Shown piece by piece: positions 8,655-15,655 of a stretch of DNA of 64,000 bases. The notes beneath the pieces are model-generated. The model had not been told where the DNA came from, ran no database searches, and saw only the letters and a list, made by a program, of their open reading frames with translations. Origin of the DNA: Actinospineispora eucalypti (lineage in GTDB: Bacteria > Actinomycetota > Actinomycetes > Mycobacteriales > Pseudonocardiaceae); assembly GCA_014208095.1 (NCBI GenBank), contig JACHMT010000005.1:248001-312000 (forward strand). Direction: 5' to 3'. A program made the translations under genes and the position numbers. The stretch's first letter is position 1, and every line of letters begins with the position of its first letter.

Positions 8655-8742
8655 CATATCGCGGGTTCCCGCACGCCATATCGCGGGTTCCCCGACCGCA
8701 TATCGCGGGTTTCAGCACCGCGAGTCGCGGTTTCCTGCTCAG
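8655..8742. repeat. 22-bp tandem repeat array, four units (forward)
   Basis: Four units start at 8655, 8677, 8699 and 8721. Each begins with CATATCGCGGGTTCC or a slight variant and is followed by about seven variable bases. The array lies between the NicD-like stop and the convergent VOC gene. The same unit in the opposite orientation forms a second array at 9200-9331. There is no gene in it. Confidence 0.9.
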
Positions 8743-8749
8743 TGAGCCG

Positions 8750-9136
8750 TCAGGGCGCGCGGTGGCACACGGCCTCGAGCCGATTCCCGGTGGGGTCGAG
8801 GACGAAGGCGGAGTAATAGGCGGAGTGGTACTCCGGCCGGAGCGCCACGCCGCCGTCGTCCCGGCCACCGAGGGCCAGCGCCTCCCGGTGAAATGCATCG
8901 ACGGCGGGTCGTGACTCGGCACGAAACGCCCAGTGCCGGTCGTCGGAGACCACCGATGCCTGCTCGATGATCGACAGGTAGCTGTGGTTGTCGTCGTTCG
9001 GCGAGTTGCGCGGTCCGTAGCCGGCCGCGTCATCGGTCCGGTAGACGCGTTCGTGGCCGAGCGCGCCTATCACGCCGTCATAGAACCGAACGGCCGCGTC
9101 AAGATTGCCGACGGTGATCGACACGTGGTCCAACAT
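8750..9136 (-). CDS. VOC (glyoxalase/dioxygenase fold) protein
   Basis: A 128-residue single VOC module. It opens with MLDHVSITVGNLDAAVRFYDG, whose His is the first metal ligand of the fold, and ends with YYSAFVLDPTGNRLEAVCH, carrying the terminal Glu ligand. Length and layout are typical of stand-alone glyoxalase/bleomycin-resistance-like proteins. It runs opposite to the nic operon and has no obvious role in nicotinate breakdown. The gene is bracketed by two inverted 22-bp repeat arrays. Confidence 0.85.
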   Translation of the reverse strand: MLDHVSITVGNLDAAVRFYDGVIGALGHERVYRTDDAAGYGPRNSPNDDNHSYLSIIEQASVVSDDRHWAFRAESRPAVDAFHREALALGGRDDGGVALRPEYHSAYYSAFVLDPTGNRLEAVCHRAP

Positions 9137-9199
9137 CGGCCGACCCTAACGTGTCCGACGGCGAGCCCGGCGGGTGTTGCGGGGTCGACCAAGGGCGCC

Positions 9200-9331
9200 G
9201 GACCCGCGACACGCGGTGTCGAAACCCGCGACATCGGGTGGGAGAACCCGCGACATGTGGCGGAGGAACCCGCGATATGGCGTGCGGGAATCCGCGATAT
9301 GGGGTGGGGGAATCCGCGATATGGGTGGGGT
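9200..9331. repeat. 22-bp tandem repeat array, six units (inverted)
   Basis: Units recur every 22 bases (9200, 9222, 9244, 9266, 9288, 9310) with the core GAACCCGCGATATGG or a variant. This is the reverse complement of the unit at 8655-8742. The array fills the space between the VOC start and the NicX-like stop. The short repetitive frames across it (NPRYG/ESAIW) are artefacts of the repeat. Confidence 0.9.
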
Positions 9332-9336
9332 GGGGG

Positions 9337-10368
9337 TTAGCGGTGGGATGGGGGGCGCATTTCGGGGATGGTTAGGGTGCCGGACTCGACGATCAGGGTG
9401 TCGTCGAGGGTGAGGGTGCAGTTGCGCATGGGGATGTCGAAGTGGCAGGGGGTGTCGTTGGGGCCGCCCAGCTCGTTGTTGGGGCCGATGGAGAACATCA
9501 CGTTGCCGTAGAAGCTGCGCAGCTCCATGCCCATGCCGCCGCCGAACTGGGTCAGGCCGTGCCAGTGCGCGCGCTCGTCCAGGCCCCAGCCGACGTGGCT
9601 CATGCCGTAGCCGCGCGGGTCGTCGAACGACCGGATGTACGAGGAGAGCAGTTCGGCGTCCAGGCCGCCCCGGATGTCGGTGACGAACCCGGCTTCGATG
9701 GTCAGCTCCACCGGCGCCTGCACGTAGGTGTTGAAGGGAAGCAGCACGTCACCGGGGGCGAGCACGATCCGCCCGTCCACGCCGTCGTCGGCGCCGCCGG
9801 TGAACACGAACGCGGCCGGCCAGTGGTCCCAGCGCCCGGGCTGGTCGGTGTAGCCGTACTCGCTCATTGTGGGGTAGACCCCCAGCCGGTAGGTCACGTC
9901 GGTGCCGTGCGGGCTGGTGATCCGCATGGTCTTCGCCTTGGCCAGCAGCTCGGCGGCCACCTCGACCCGCTCCCGCAGTTCGCGGGTGGGCATCAGCCGG
10001 GCCAGCAGTGGCGCCGGCTCCACGGCGGTGAGCACCCGGGTGCCGGCGGCCTGGATCTCGAACTGCTCCTTGCTGAACAGCAGGAACGTCAGGTCGACCA
10101 GCATGTCGGTTGCCTTCAGCGAGTCCACCGCGAGCTGGTTGCCGGCCAGCCCGGACTGGCCGACCGCCCACGCCCCGGACGCGCTGGACGGCGAGGGTAG
10201 CCGCAGGTGGAACGTCTGGGCGCCCAGCCGCTGCGCCGCCCACATGAAGGCGTCGGCGTAGTCGGCGCGCTCCTCGCCCTGGCTGAGGACCGAGACGGTC
10301 TCGCCTTCGTGCACCCCGCTGAGGGTGAGCTGTTGCCGGCACATGTCGTTCAGCAGGTTCTGGTTCAC
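9337..10368 (-). CDS. nicX: 2,5-dihydroxypyridine 5,6-dioxygenase
   Basis: The protein (343 residues from the chosen start) matches NicX, an iron(II) extradiol-like dioxygenase related to M29 aminopeptidases. Recognisable blocks are AVEPAPLLARLMPT, YPTMSEYGYTDQPGRWDHWP, the metal-ligand strand YGMSHVGWGLDERA, and TPCHFDIPMRNC, which carries the H-x-D pair. It opens the ring of 2,5-dihydroxypyridine to N-formylmaleamate, the substrate of the NicD-like enzyme. An ATG at 10386 is in frame, but it would sit only about 15 bases from the predicted transcript start. GTG at 10368 has AGGGAG five bases before it and is preferred. It is transcribed convergently toward the nic operon from its own matching promoter. 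Confidence 0.88.
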   Translation of the reverse strand: MNQNLLNDMCRQQLTLSGVHEGETVSVLSQGEERADYADAFMWAAQRLGAQTFHLRLPSPSSASGAWAVGQSGLAGNQLAVDSLKATDMLVDLTFLLFSKEQFEIQAAGTRVLTAVEPAPLLARLMPTRELRERVEVAAELLAKAKTMRITSPHGTDVTYRLGVYPTMSEYGYTDQPGRWDHWPAAFVFTGGADDGVDGRIVLAPGDVLLPFNTYVQAPVELTIEAGFVTDIRGGLDAELLSSYIRSFDDPRGYGMSHVGWGLDERAHWHGLTQFGGGMGMELRSFYGNVMFSIGPNNELGGPNDTPCHFDIPMRNCTLTLDDTLIVESGTLTIPEMRPPSHR

Positions 10369-10386
10369 GGCCACTCCCTGGTGCAT

Positions 10387-10430
10387 ATAGTCCGAACACT
10401 GACGATCCCTGGTTCGGGCGGCCAGGTCAA
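10387..10430 (-). promoter_or_regulatory. Promoter plus operator of nicX, twin of the nicC promoter
   Basis: Read on the minus strand, a -35 TTGACC (10430-10425) is followed 17 bases later by GATCGT (10407-10402). The 22-bp block GGATCGTCAGTGTTCGGA plus CTAT covers 10408-10387. It differs at one base from the nicC operator and has identical spacing. The -35 overlaps the stop codon of the upstream PadR gene. Confidence 0.65.
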
Positions 10431-10948
10431 GAGCTGAGGCCGGGCAGGTCGTTCAGTCGGTCCATCCAGCGCAGCACCGCCTCCTCGTAGGCGATGCCGA
10501 ACTCGACCACGGCGGCGAAGTAGGGGTCGGCGGCCATCCGGTCGGCCGGCGCCGTGCGGTACCGCTCCAGGCGCTCCTCGTTGACCTTGCGGTGGTTGGC
10601 CAGAAACTCCCGCAGCAACGACGGCTCCAGTCGGTCACCGAACCACAGGGTGACCAGTAGCGGGATGCGCATGGTCTCCCCGCCGGGCTCCCGGGCCAGC
10701 CACTCGGCGAACGCCAGTCGGCCCTCGTCGGTGATCGAGTACGGCTGGCGGTCCCGCGCGCTGCGTTCCTCGGGCTGGATGTAGCCGCGTTCGTGCAGCC
10801 CCTTCAGCTCGCGGTACACGTGGCTGGACGTGACGTTCCAGAAATGCCGGAAGCCCGCGTCGATCTCCTGCAGCAGGTCCCACCCGGTTTTCGGGCCGTC
10901 GTGCAGGAAACCCAGCAGGGACGCGGCGGTCGCGTTCAGCTCGGTCAC
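10427..10948 (-). CDS. PadR-family transcriptional regulator
   Basis: A 173-residue protein with the PadR winged helix (LLGFLHDGPKTGWDLLQEID, then SHVYRELKGLHERGYI and a wing with RQPYSITDEGRLAF) and a C-terminal Vir-type helical domain ending in VLRWMDRLNDL. It starts with GTG preceded by GAAGGGA. It is divergent from the enoyl-CoA hydratase gene, and the space between them holds a strong pair of repeats likely to be its operator. PadR proteins usually repress the divergent gene and respond to an aromatic ligand; which one is unknown here. Confidence 0.85.
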   Translation of the reverse strand: MTELNATAASLLGFLHDGPKTGWDLLQEIDAGFRHFWNVTSSHVYRELKGLHERGYIQPEERSARDRQPYSITDEGRLAFAEWLAREPGGETMRIPLLVTLWFGDRLEPSLLREFLANHRKVNEERLERYRTAPADRMAADPYFAAVVEFGIAYEEAVLRWMDRLNDLPGLSS

Positions 10949-10954
10949 TTGACA

Positions 10955-10991
10955 TTCCCTTCAGGAAGGTCGAACCTTCCCTTGAGGAAGG
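10955..10991. promoter_or_regulatory. Paired-repeat operator between padR and the enoyl-CoA hydratase gene
   Basis: TTCCCTTCAGGAAGG (10955-10969) and TTCCCTTGAGGAAGG (10977-10991) are direct repeats 22 bases apart, about two helical turns. Each is itself an inverted repeat (CCTTC/GAAGG). Between them GGAAGGT-CGA-ACCTTCC forms a further perfect dyad (10964-10980). The right copy also supplies the ribosome binding site of the hydratase gene, so binding could block both transcription and translation. Confidence 0.7.
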
Positions 10992-10999
10992 TGAGCGTG

Positions 11000-11767
11000 A
11001 TGAGCATCCATTATCGGCCCGACGGCCGGATTCTGACGATCACTATCGACCGGCCGGAGGTCAGCAACGCCATCGACCGGCCCACCGCCGAGGCGCTGGC
11101 CGACGCGATGCGCCGGTTCGACGCGGACCCCGAGCTGGCGGTCGCGGTGCTGACCGGGGCTTCCGGGAAGTTCTGCGCCGGCGCGGACCTGAAGGCGATG
11201 AACGACCCGGCCGGCGGGCGGTCCAGCCGGGTGGAGCCGGACGGGGACGGGCCGGTCGGCCCCACCCGCATGCTGCTGTCCAAGCCGGTGATTGCGGCCG
11301 TGGAGGGGGTAGCGGTGGCCGGTGGGCTGGAACTGGCCTGCTGGTGCGACCTGCGAGTGGCGGCAACCGACGCCGTGTTCGGCGTGTACTGCCGGCGCTG
11401 GGGGATCCCGTTGATGGACGGCGGCACGGTGCGGCTGCCCCGGCTGGTCGGCCAGGGCAACGCGCTGGACCTGATCCTCACCGGCCGGGGCATCTCCGGG
11501 GAGGAGGCGCTGCGCATGGGGCTGGTCAACCGGCTGGTGCCGCCCGGCGAGGCGCTGTCCGCGGCGTTGGCGCTGGCCGAGGAGATCGCCCGTTACCCGT
11601 CGGCGGCCATGCGCGGCGACCGGCTGTCCAGCTACCAGCAGTGGGACCGCCCGCTGGCCGAGGCGCTGGCCGGCGAGTACGAGCACGGCATGGCCACCCT
11701 GCGCACCGGGCAGACCGCGCACGGAATCCGCCAGTACGGCGCGGGGGAGCGCGAACACGCCCGCTGA
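11000..11767 (+). CDS. Enoyl-CoA hydratase/isomerase (crotonase) family protein
   Basis: A 255-residue crotonase-fold enzyme. The first oxyanion loop is GASGKFCAGADLKAM near residue 50, the second is VEGVAVAGGLELACWCDLRVA near residue 100, and the substrate-edge segment is RWGIPLMDGGTVRLPRLVG. The usual catalytic Glu of the second loop is not obvious, so hydratase rather than another crotonase reaction is uncertain. ATG at 11000 follows GAGGAAGG at 10984-10991; GTG at 10997 is also possible. It lies divergent from padR and upstream of a Rieske oxygenase, which suggests a small aromatic-acid pathway. Confidence 0.85.
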   Translation: MSIHYRPDGRILTITIDRPEVSNAIDRPTAEALADAMRRFDADPELAVAVLTGASGKFCAGADLKAMNDPAGGRSSRVEPDGDGPVGPTRMLLSKPVIAAVEGVAVAGGLELACWCDLRVAATDAVFGVYCRRWGIPLMDGGTVRLPRLVGQGNALDLILTGRGISGEEALRMGLVNRLVPPGEALSAALALAEEIARYPSAAMRGDRLSSYQQWDRPLAEALAGEYEHGMATLRTGQTAHGIRQYGAGEREHAR

Positions 11768-11872
11768 CTCCGGCCGCGCGCGCCAGTACGTTCGGGTGGA
11801 TCCGGTTGCGGTGCGGCCGGAGACGTCTGACAGTGTGGTAAGCACGTACTGCGAGCACGGAGGGACTAATCG

Positions 11873-13237
11873 ATGACGATCCCGAGCATGGCGCGTTCCA
11901 CCATGGTCCCGGTGCAGGACATCCTGGACCGAGACGGCGGCCCCGCTATCCCGCCGGTGCTGCGTGAGGAGGCCCCCCGGTCGCTGGGCACCGGCGACAT
12001 CGGGGTCGAGCGCTACACCTCACGCGAGTTCCTGGAGCTGGAGTACGAAAAGCTCTGGTCGCGGGTGTGGCAGTGGGCGGCCACCGAGGACGAGATCCCC
12101 GAGGTCGGCGACCACACCGTCTACGAGATCGGCGACCGCAACGTCATCGTGGTCCGGTCGGAGCCGGACCGGATCCAGGCCTTCTACAACTCCTGCCAGC
12201 ACCGGGGCCGGCTGCTCGCCGACGCCCCGGGCAGCACCAACGCATTCGTCTGCCCGTTCCACGCCTGGACCTACGGGCTGGACGGCTCGCTGAAGAGCCT
12301 GCCCTGCGAGTGGGATTTCCCGCAGGTGCAGGCCGACCGCAAGCGCTTCGGGCTGCGCGAGGTGCGCTGCGAGCGGTACGGCGGCTTCGTGTTCGTCAAC
12401 TTCGACGACGACGCCGCCCCGCTGCTCGAGTCGCTGGACGTGGTCCCGGAGCACTTCAAGCACTTCCCGCTGGACCACCGGTTCGCCATCGCCAACGTGC
12501 GCAAGATCGTGCCGATCAACTGGAAGGCCTGCATGGAGGCCTTCCTGGAGTCGTACCACGTGATCGCCACGCACATCCAGGCGCTGGACTTCACCGGCGA
12601 CGCGAACACCCAGTACGACATCTGGGACACCTCCAGCCGGCTGATCACGGTCACCGGGGTGCCCAGCCCGCACCTGCCGGAGGGCAGCACCGAGGCCGAC
12701 GTGTTCGCGGTGGCCGCCGCCGCCTTCGCCCCGCCGGGGGCGGAGATCCCGCCGCTGCCCGAGGGCGTCACCGCGCGCAGCGTGCTGGCCGCGATGACCC
12801 GGCAGATGCTCACCGCGCAGCTCGGCCTGGACCTGTCCAAGACCTCGGACACCGAGGTGATCGACTCGATCGAGTACTTCGTGTTCCCGAACTGGCTGCC
12901 TTGGGCCGGGGTGGCGCAGGGGCTGCAGTACCGGTTCCGGCCGAACGGGATGGACCCGGACAGCTGCATCTTCGACGTGAAGCTGATGTTGCCGTACAAC
13001 CCGGAGGGGCCGCGCCCGCCGAGCGCGCCGCTGCGGGAGCTGAAGTACGAGGAGTCGTTCACCGCCGTGCCCGAGCTGGGGCTGTTCGGCGAGATCTTCG
13101 ACCAGGACTTCGGCAACATGGCCGCGCTGCAGAAGGGCATGAAGACGCACGGCAAGGCCGGCCTCACGTTCTCCGACTACCAGGAGGCGCGCATCCGGCA
13201 CTTCCACCAGGTCCTGGACAAGTGGTTGGAGCTGTGA
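11873..13237 (+). CDS. Rieske non-heme iron oxygenase, alpha subunit
   Basis: A 454-residue ring-hydroxylating oxygenase large subunit. The Rieske 2Fe-2S site is CQHRGRLLADAPG (about residue 108) plus CPFHAWTYGLDG. The mononuclear iron site lies in ACMEAFLESYHVIATH near residue 220, with the typical two histidines and upstream acidic bridge. Length and motifs match aromatic-ring dioxygenases or demethylases. No beta subunit, ferredoxin or reductase lies next to it, so it must borrow electron carriers from elsewhere. ATG at 11873 follows GGAGGG at 11861-11866. The substrate is unknown. Confidence 0.88.
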   Translation: MTIPSMARSTMVPVQDILDRDGGPAIPPVLREEAPRSLGTGDIGVERYTSREFLELEYEKLWSRVWQWAATEDEIPEVGDHTVYEIGDRNVIVVRSEPDRIQAFYNSCQHRGRLLADAPGSTNAFVCPFHAWTYGLDGSLKSLPCEWDFPQVQADRKRFGLREVRCERYGGFVFVNFDDDAAPLLESLDVVPEHFKHFPLDHRFAIANVRKIVPINWKACMEAFLESYHVIATHIQALDFTGDANTQYDIWDTSSRLITVTGVPSPHLPEGSTEADVFAVAAAAFAPPGAEIPPLPEGVTARSVLAAMTRQMLTAQLGLDLSKTSDTEVIDSIEYFVFPNWLPWAGVAQGLQYRFRPNGMDPDSCIFDVKLMLPYNPEGPRPPSAPLRELKYEESFTAVPELGLFGEIFDQDFGNMAALQKGMKTHGKAGLTFSDYQEARIRHFHQVLDKWLEL

Positions 13238-13245
13238 CCGGGTGA

Positions 13246-14850
13246 TCAGTGCGCGCCGGCCATCTCCCTCGGCCGGCTCTCGGTCGTCTGCGGCTCGGCG
13301 GCTTCCGGCTCGGCCTCCGGCTTCGGCCGCGCCGGTTCGGCCGGGGCCGTGGCGGCCGGGTTCGGGCCGGAGCGCAGTCCTAGCGCGAGCAGGCCGCCCA
13401 GCACGCTGAGCAGCGCGGTGACCAGGAAGATGTTGCTGTAGGAGTCGGCCAGCGCGGCCAGCTGGGTGTTGCGGAACAGCCCGTAGAACGGGCGCAGCAG
13501 CTCGGCCGGCCCGCCCGGGTGGGGCGGCTGCATGCCGTAGCCGGCCAGCGTGTCGGCGTGCAGCAGCGCGGACCGGTCGGACAGGATCTGCGCCTGCTGG
13601 CTGCTGGCCATCGCGGACAGGCCGGCCAGGCCGAGCGCGCCGGCCACCTGGCGGCTCACGTTGTTCCACGCGCTGCCCTGGTTGACCTTGTCCATCGGCA
13701 GGCTGGCGATGCCGCCGCTCATGATCGGCATCATGGCCAGGCCCATGCCGGCGGCCCGCACGCAGGTCCACAGGATCACGTCGCCCTCGGTCATGTCCGG
13801 GTTGATGTTGCACAGCAGGTAGGTGCCGTAGCCGCACAGGGTCAGCCCGATCGAGGCCAGCCAGCGCGGGCCGATCTTGTCGTACAGCCGGCCGGCGATC
13901 GGCATGAGCAGGCCGACCACCAGCGCCTGGGGCAGGATGCGCACCCCGGCCTCCAGCGCGGTGAGGCCCTGGCCCTGCTGCAGGAACACCGGCACGAAGA
14001 ACAGCATGGACATCAGGCCGACGGTGAGCAGGGACAGTAGGATCAGCGAGTTGGTGAACTGCCAGTGTCGGAACACCCGCACGTCCAGCAGCGGGTGCTT
14101 CACCGCCAGCTCGATCACCACGAACAGCGCCAGGCTGAGCGCCCCGGCGGTGTACAGGATGAGCACCGGGTAGGACGTCCAGCCCCAGTCCTGGCCCTCC
14201 TCGCTGGCCAGCAGGATGGCGAACAGGCCGAACGCCACCGCCAGGAACCCGGGCAGGTCGAACGGCACCCGCTGGCGCCGGCCGTCCCGGGGCAGCACGA
14301 AGTACGCGGCCACCGCGCCGAGCAGCCCGATCGGCACGTTGATGTAGAAGATCAGCCGCCAGTCGGTGTGCTCGATGAGGTAGCCGCCCAACACCGGCCC
14401 GACCGCCGGCGCGAACACGATGCCCAGCCCGTACATGCCCATCGCCGCGCCGATCTTCTCCCTCGGCACGATCAGGTACACGATGGTCAAGGTGATCACC
14501 GGGAGGATGCCGCCCGGGATCGCCTGCAGCACCCGGAACGCGATCAGGCTGTCCAGGTTCCAGGCCAGCCCGCACAGCGCCGAGCCGGCGGAGAAGCCGA
14601 GCAGCGTCAGCAGGTAGATGTTGCGCAGGCCGAACCGGTCGCCGAGCCAGCTGCTCAGCGGCACCACCACGCCGAGGGTGAGCGTGTAGGCGGTGGCGAT
14701 CCACAGCACGTCGTCCAGCGTGGAACCCAGGTCGCGCTGGATGGACGGCACGGCCACGTTCACGATCGTCACGTCCAGCACGGACATGAACATGCCCACG
14801 ATCAGCACGGCCAGCGGGAGCCCCCACCGGGCGGGTTGCGCTGCCTCCAT
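13246..14850 (-). CDS. DHA2-family (14-TM, EmrB/QacA) drug:H+ antiporter
   Basis: The 534-residue membrane protein begins with the DHA2 motif VLDVTIVNVAVPSIQRDLG in TM1. It has GDRFGLRN after TM2 and about 14 hydrophobic segments. The last ~45 residues are Pro/Ala/Glu rich and cytoplasmic. Such proteins export drugs or toxic metabolites using the proton gradient. ATG at 14850 is preferred because GAGGAG lies five bases upstream; GTG at 14856 overlaps that site. It is divergent from a TetR gene across a 95-base spacer holding an imperfect dyad, the usual arrangement for a repressor-controlled pump. Confidence 0.9.
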   Translation of the reverse strand: MEAAQPARWGLPLAVLIVGMFMSVLDVTIVNVAVPSIQRDLGSTLDDVLWIATAYTLTLGVVVPLSSWLGDRFGLRNIYLLTLLGFSAGSALCGLAWNLDSLIAFRVLQAIPGGILPVITLTIVYLIVPREKIGAAMGMYGLGIVFAPAVGPVLGGYLIEHTDWRLIFYINVPIGLLGAVAAYFVLPRDGRRQRVPFDLPGFLAVAFGLFAILLASEEGQDWGWTSYPVLILYTAGALSLALFVVIELAVKHPLLDVRVFRHWQFTNSLILLSLLTVGLMSMLFFVPVFLQQGQGLTALEAGVRILPQALVVGLLMPIAGRLYDKIGPRWLASIGLTLCGYGTYLLCNINPDMTEGDVILWTCVRAAGMGLAMMPIMSGGIASLPMDKVNQGSAWNNVSRQVAGALGLAGLSAMASSQQAQILSDRSALLHADTLAGYGMQPPHPGGPAELLRPFYGLFRNTQLAALADSYSNIFLVTALLSVLGGLLALGLRSGPNPAATAPAEPARPKPEAEPEAAEPQTTESRPREMAGAH

Positions 14851-14864
14851 GGCCACTCCTCAGT

Positions 14865-14883
14865 AATTCAGCGGTGCTGAGTT
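14865..14883. promoter_or_regulatory. Imperfect dyad between the efflux pump and TetR genes
   Basis: AATTCAGC-GGT-GCTGAGTT is an inverted repeat with one mismatch, placed just upstream of the pump's ribosome binding site. A second AT-rich patch (ACAAGAATTC) follows. It is the best candidate for the TetR operator in this spacer. Confidence 0.5.
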
Positions 14884-14944
14884 CTTAGCGTACAAGAATT
14901 CAACGTCGCTTGAGAAGAGGGTGTGAGGCGCTACCCTGAGCCGC

Positions 14945-15655
14945 ATGCAACGGAGGCGCCCGCGCGGCCGCCGCCCGGGCGGCAACGAGACCAGGGAGGC
15001 GATCCTGGCGGCGGCCCAGGCGGCGTTCACCGCGCACGGCTACGCCGGGGCGACCATCCGGGGGGTGGCCCGCGAGGCCGGCGTCGACCAGGCGCTGGTG
15101 CTGCACTTCTTCGGCAGCAAGGACGGGCTGTTCGAGGCGGCGCTGCGGGCCAACCCGCCGATCCGAGGCCTGGCCGAAATGCTCGCCACCGCGCCGTGGG
15201 AGGAGCTGGGCGAGCGGTTGGTCCGGCACTACCTGGCGATGTGGGAGGACCCGGAGATCTCCGGGCGGCTCCGCGCGATCGTCGGCTCGGTATCGGTGTC
15301 GCCGAGCGCGGCCTCGATGGTGGCCAGGTTCATCGGTGAGGTCGCGCAGGAGCCGCTGGCCCGCCGGCTGGGCGCCGAGGACGCGCGGGTACGGGCGAAC
15401 CTGGCCGGGTCGCACTTGTTCGGCACCGCCGCCGCGCGCTACATCCTGCGGGTCGAACCGCTGGCCTCACTGCCCCGGGAGGACCTGGTGGCCTGGCTGG
15501 TGCCGGTGATCCAGCACTACCTGACCGGTCAGCCGGACCAGTGCGAGCGCAGCGCGGCGGCCAGCTCGTCCGGCCGTTCATCGGGGAAGAACAGCTTCCC
15601 GCCGTCCAACTCCACCACCTCGGTCGCGCCCGGGATGGTGTCGCGCAGCCAGTAG
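14945..15655 (+). CDS. TetR-family regulator, probable repressor of the DHA2 pump
   Basis: The protein has an Arg-rich N-terminus and then the TetR helix-turn-helix: TREAILAAAQAAFTAHGYAG, then TIRGVAREAGVDQALVLHFF with GSKDGLFEAAL, at residues about 17-65. The C-terminal ligand domain ends naturally near VPVIQHYLTGQP at residue 195. The frame then continues for about 40 low-complexity residues to the stop at 15655. This tail overlaps the 3' end of the convergent hydrolase gene by 127 bases, so it may be a lost-stop extension. Divergence from the pump gene suggests it controls that pump. Confidence 0.85.
   Translation: MQRRRPRGRRPGGNETREAILAAAQAAFTAHGYAGATIRGVAREAGVDQALVLHFFGSKDGLFEAALRANPPIRGLAEMLATAPWEELGERLVRHYLAMWEDPEISGRLRAIVGSVSVSPSAASMVARFIGEVAQEPLARRLGAEDARVRANLAGSHLFGTAAARYILRVEPLASLPREDLVAWLVPVIQHYLTGQPDQCERSAAASSSGRSSGKNSFPPSNSTTSVAPGMVSRSQ

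Noticed and set aside
8655..9331. Possible CRISPR array
   Set aside because: The period is 22 bp with about seven variable bases, no spacers of 30-40 bp, no cas genes, and the two halves are inverted relative to each other.
12020..14827. A 935-codon minus-strand frame through the Rieske oxygenase and DHA2 genes
   Set aside because: Its translation has Arg/Gly/Val bias and no domain, while the real genes have full motifs in other frames.
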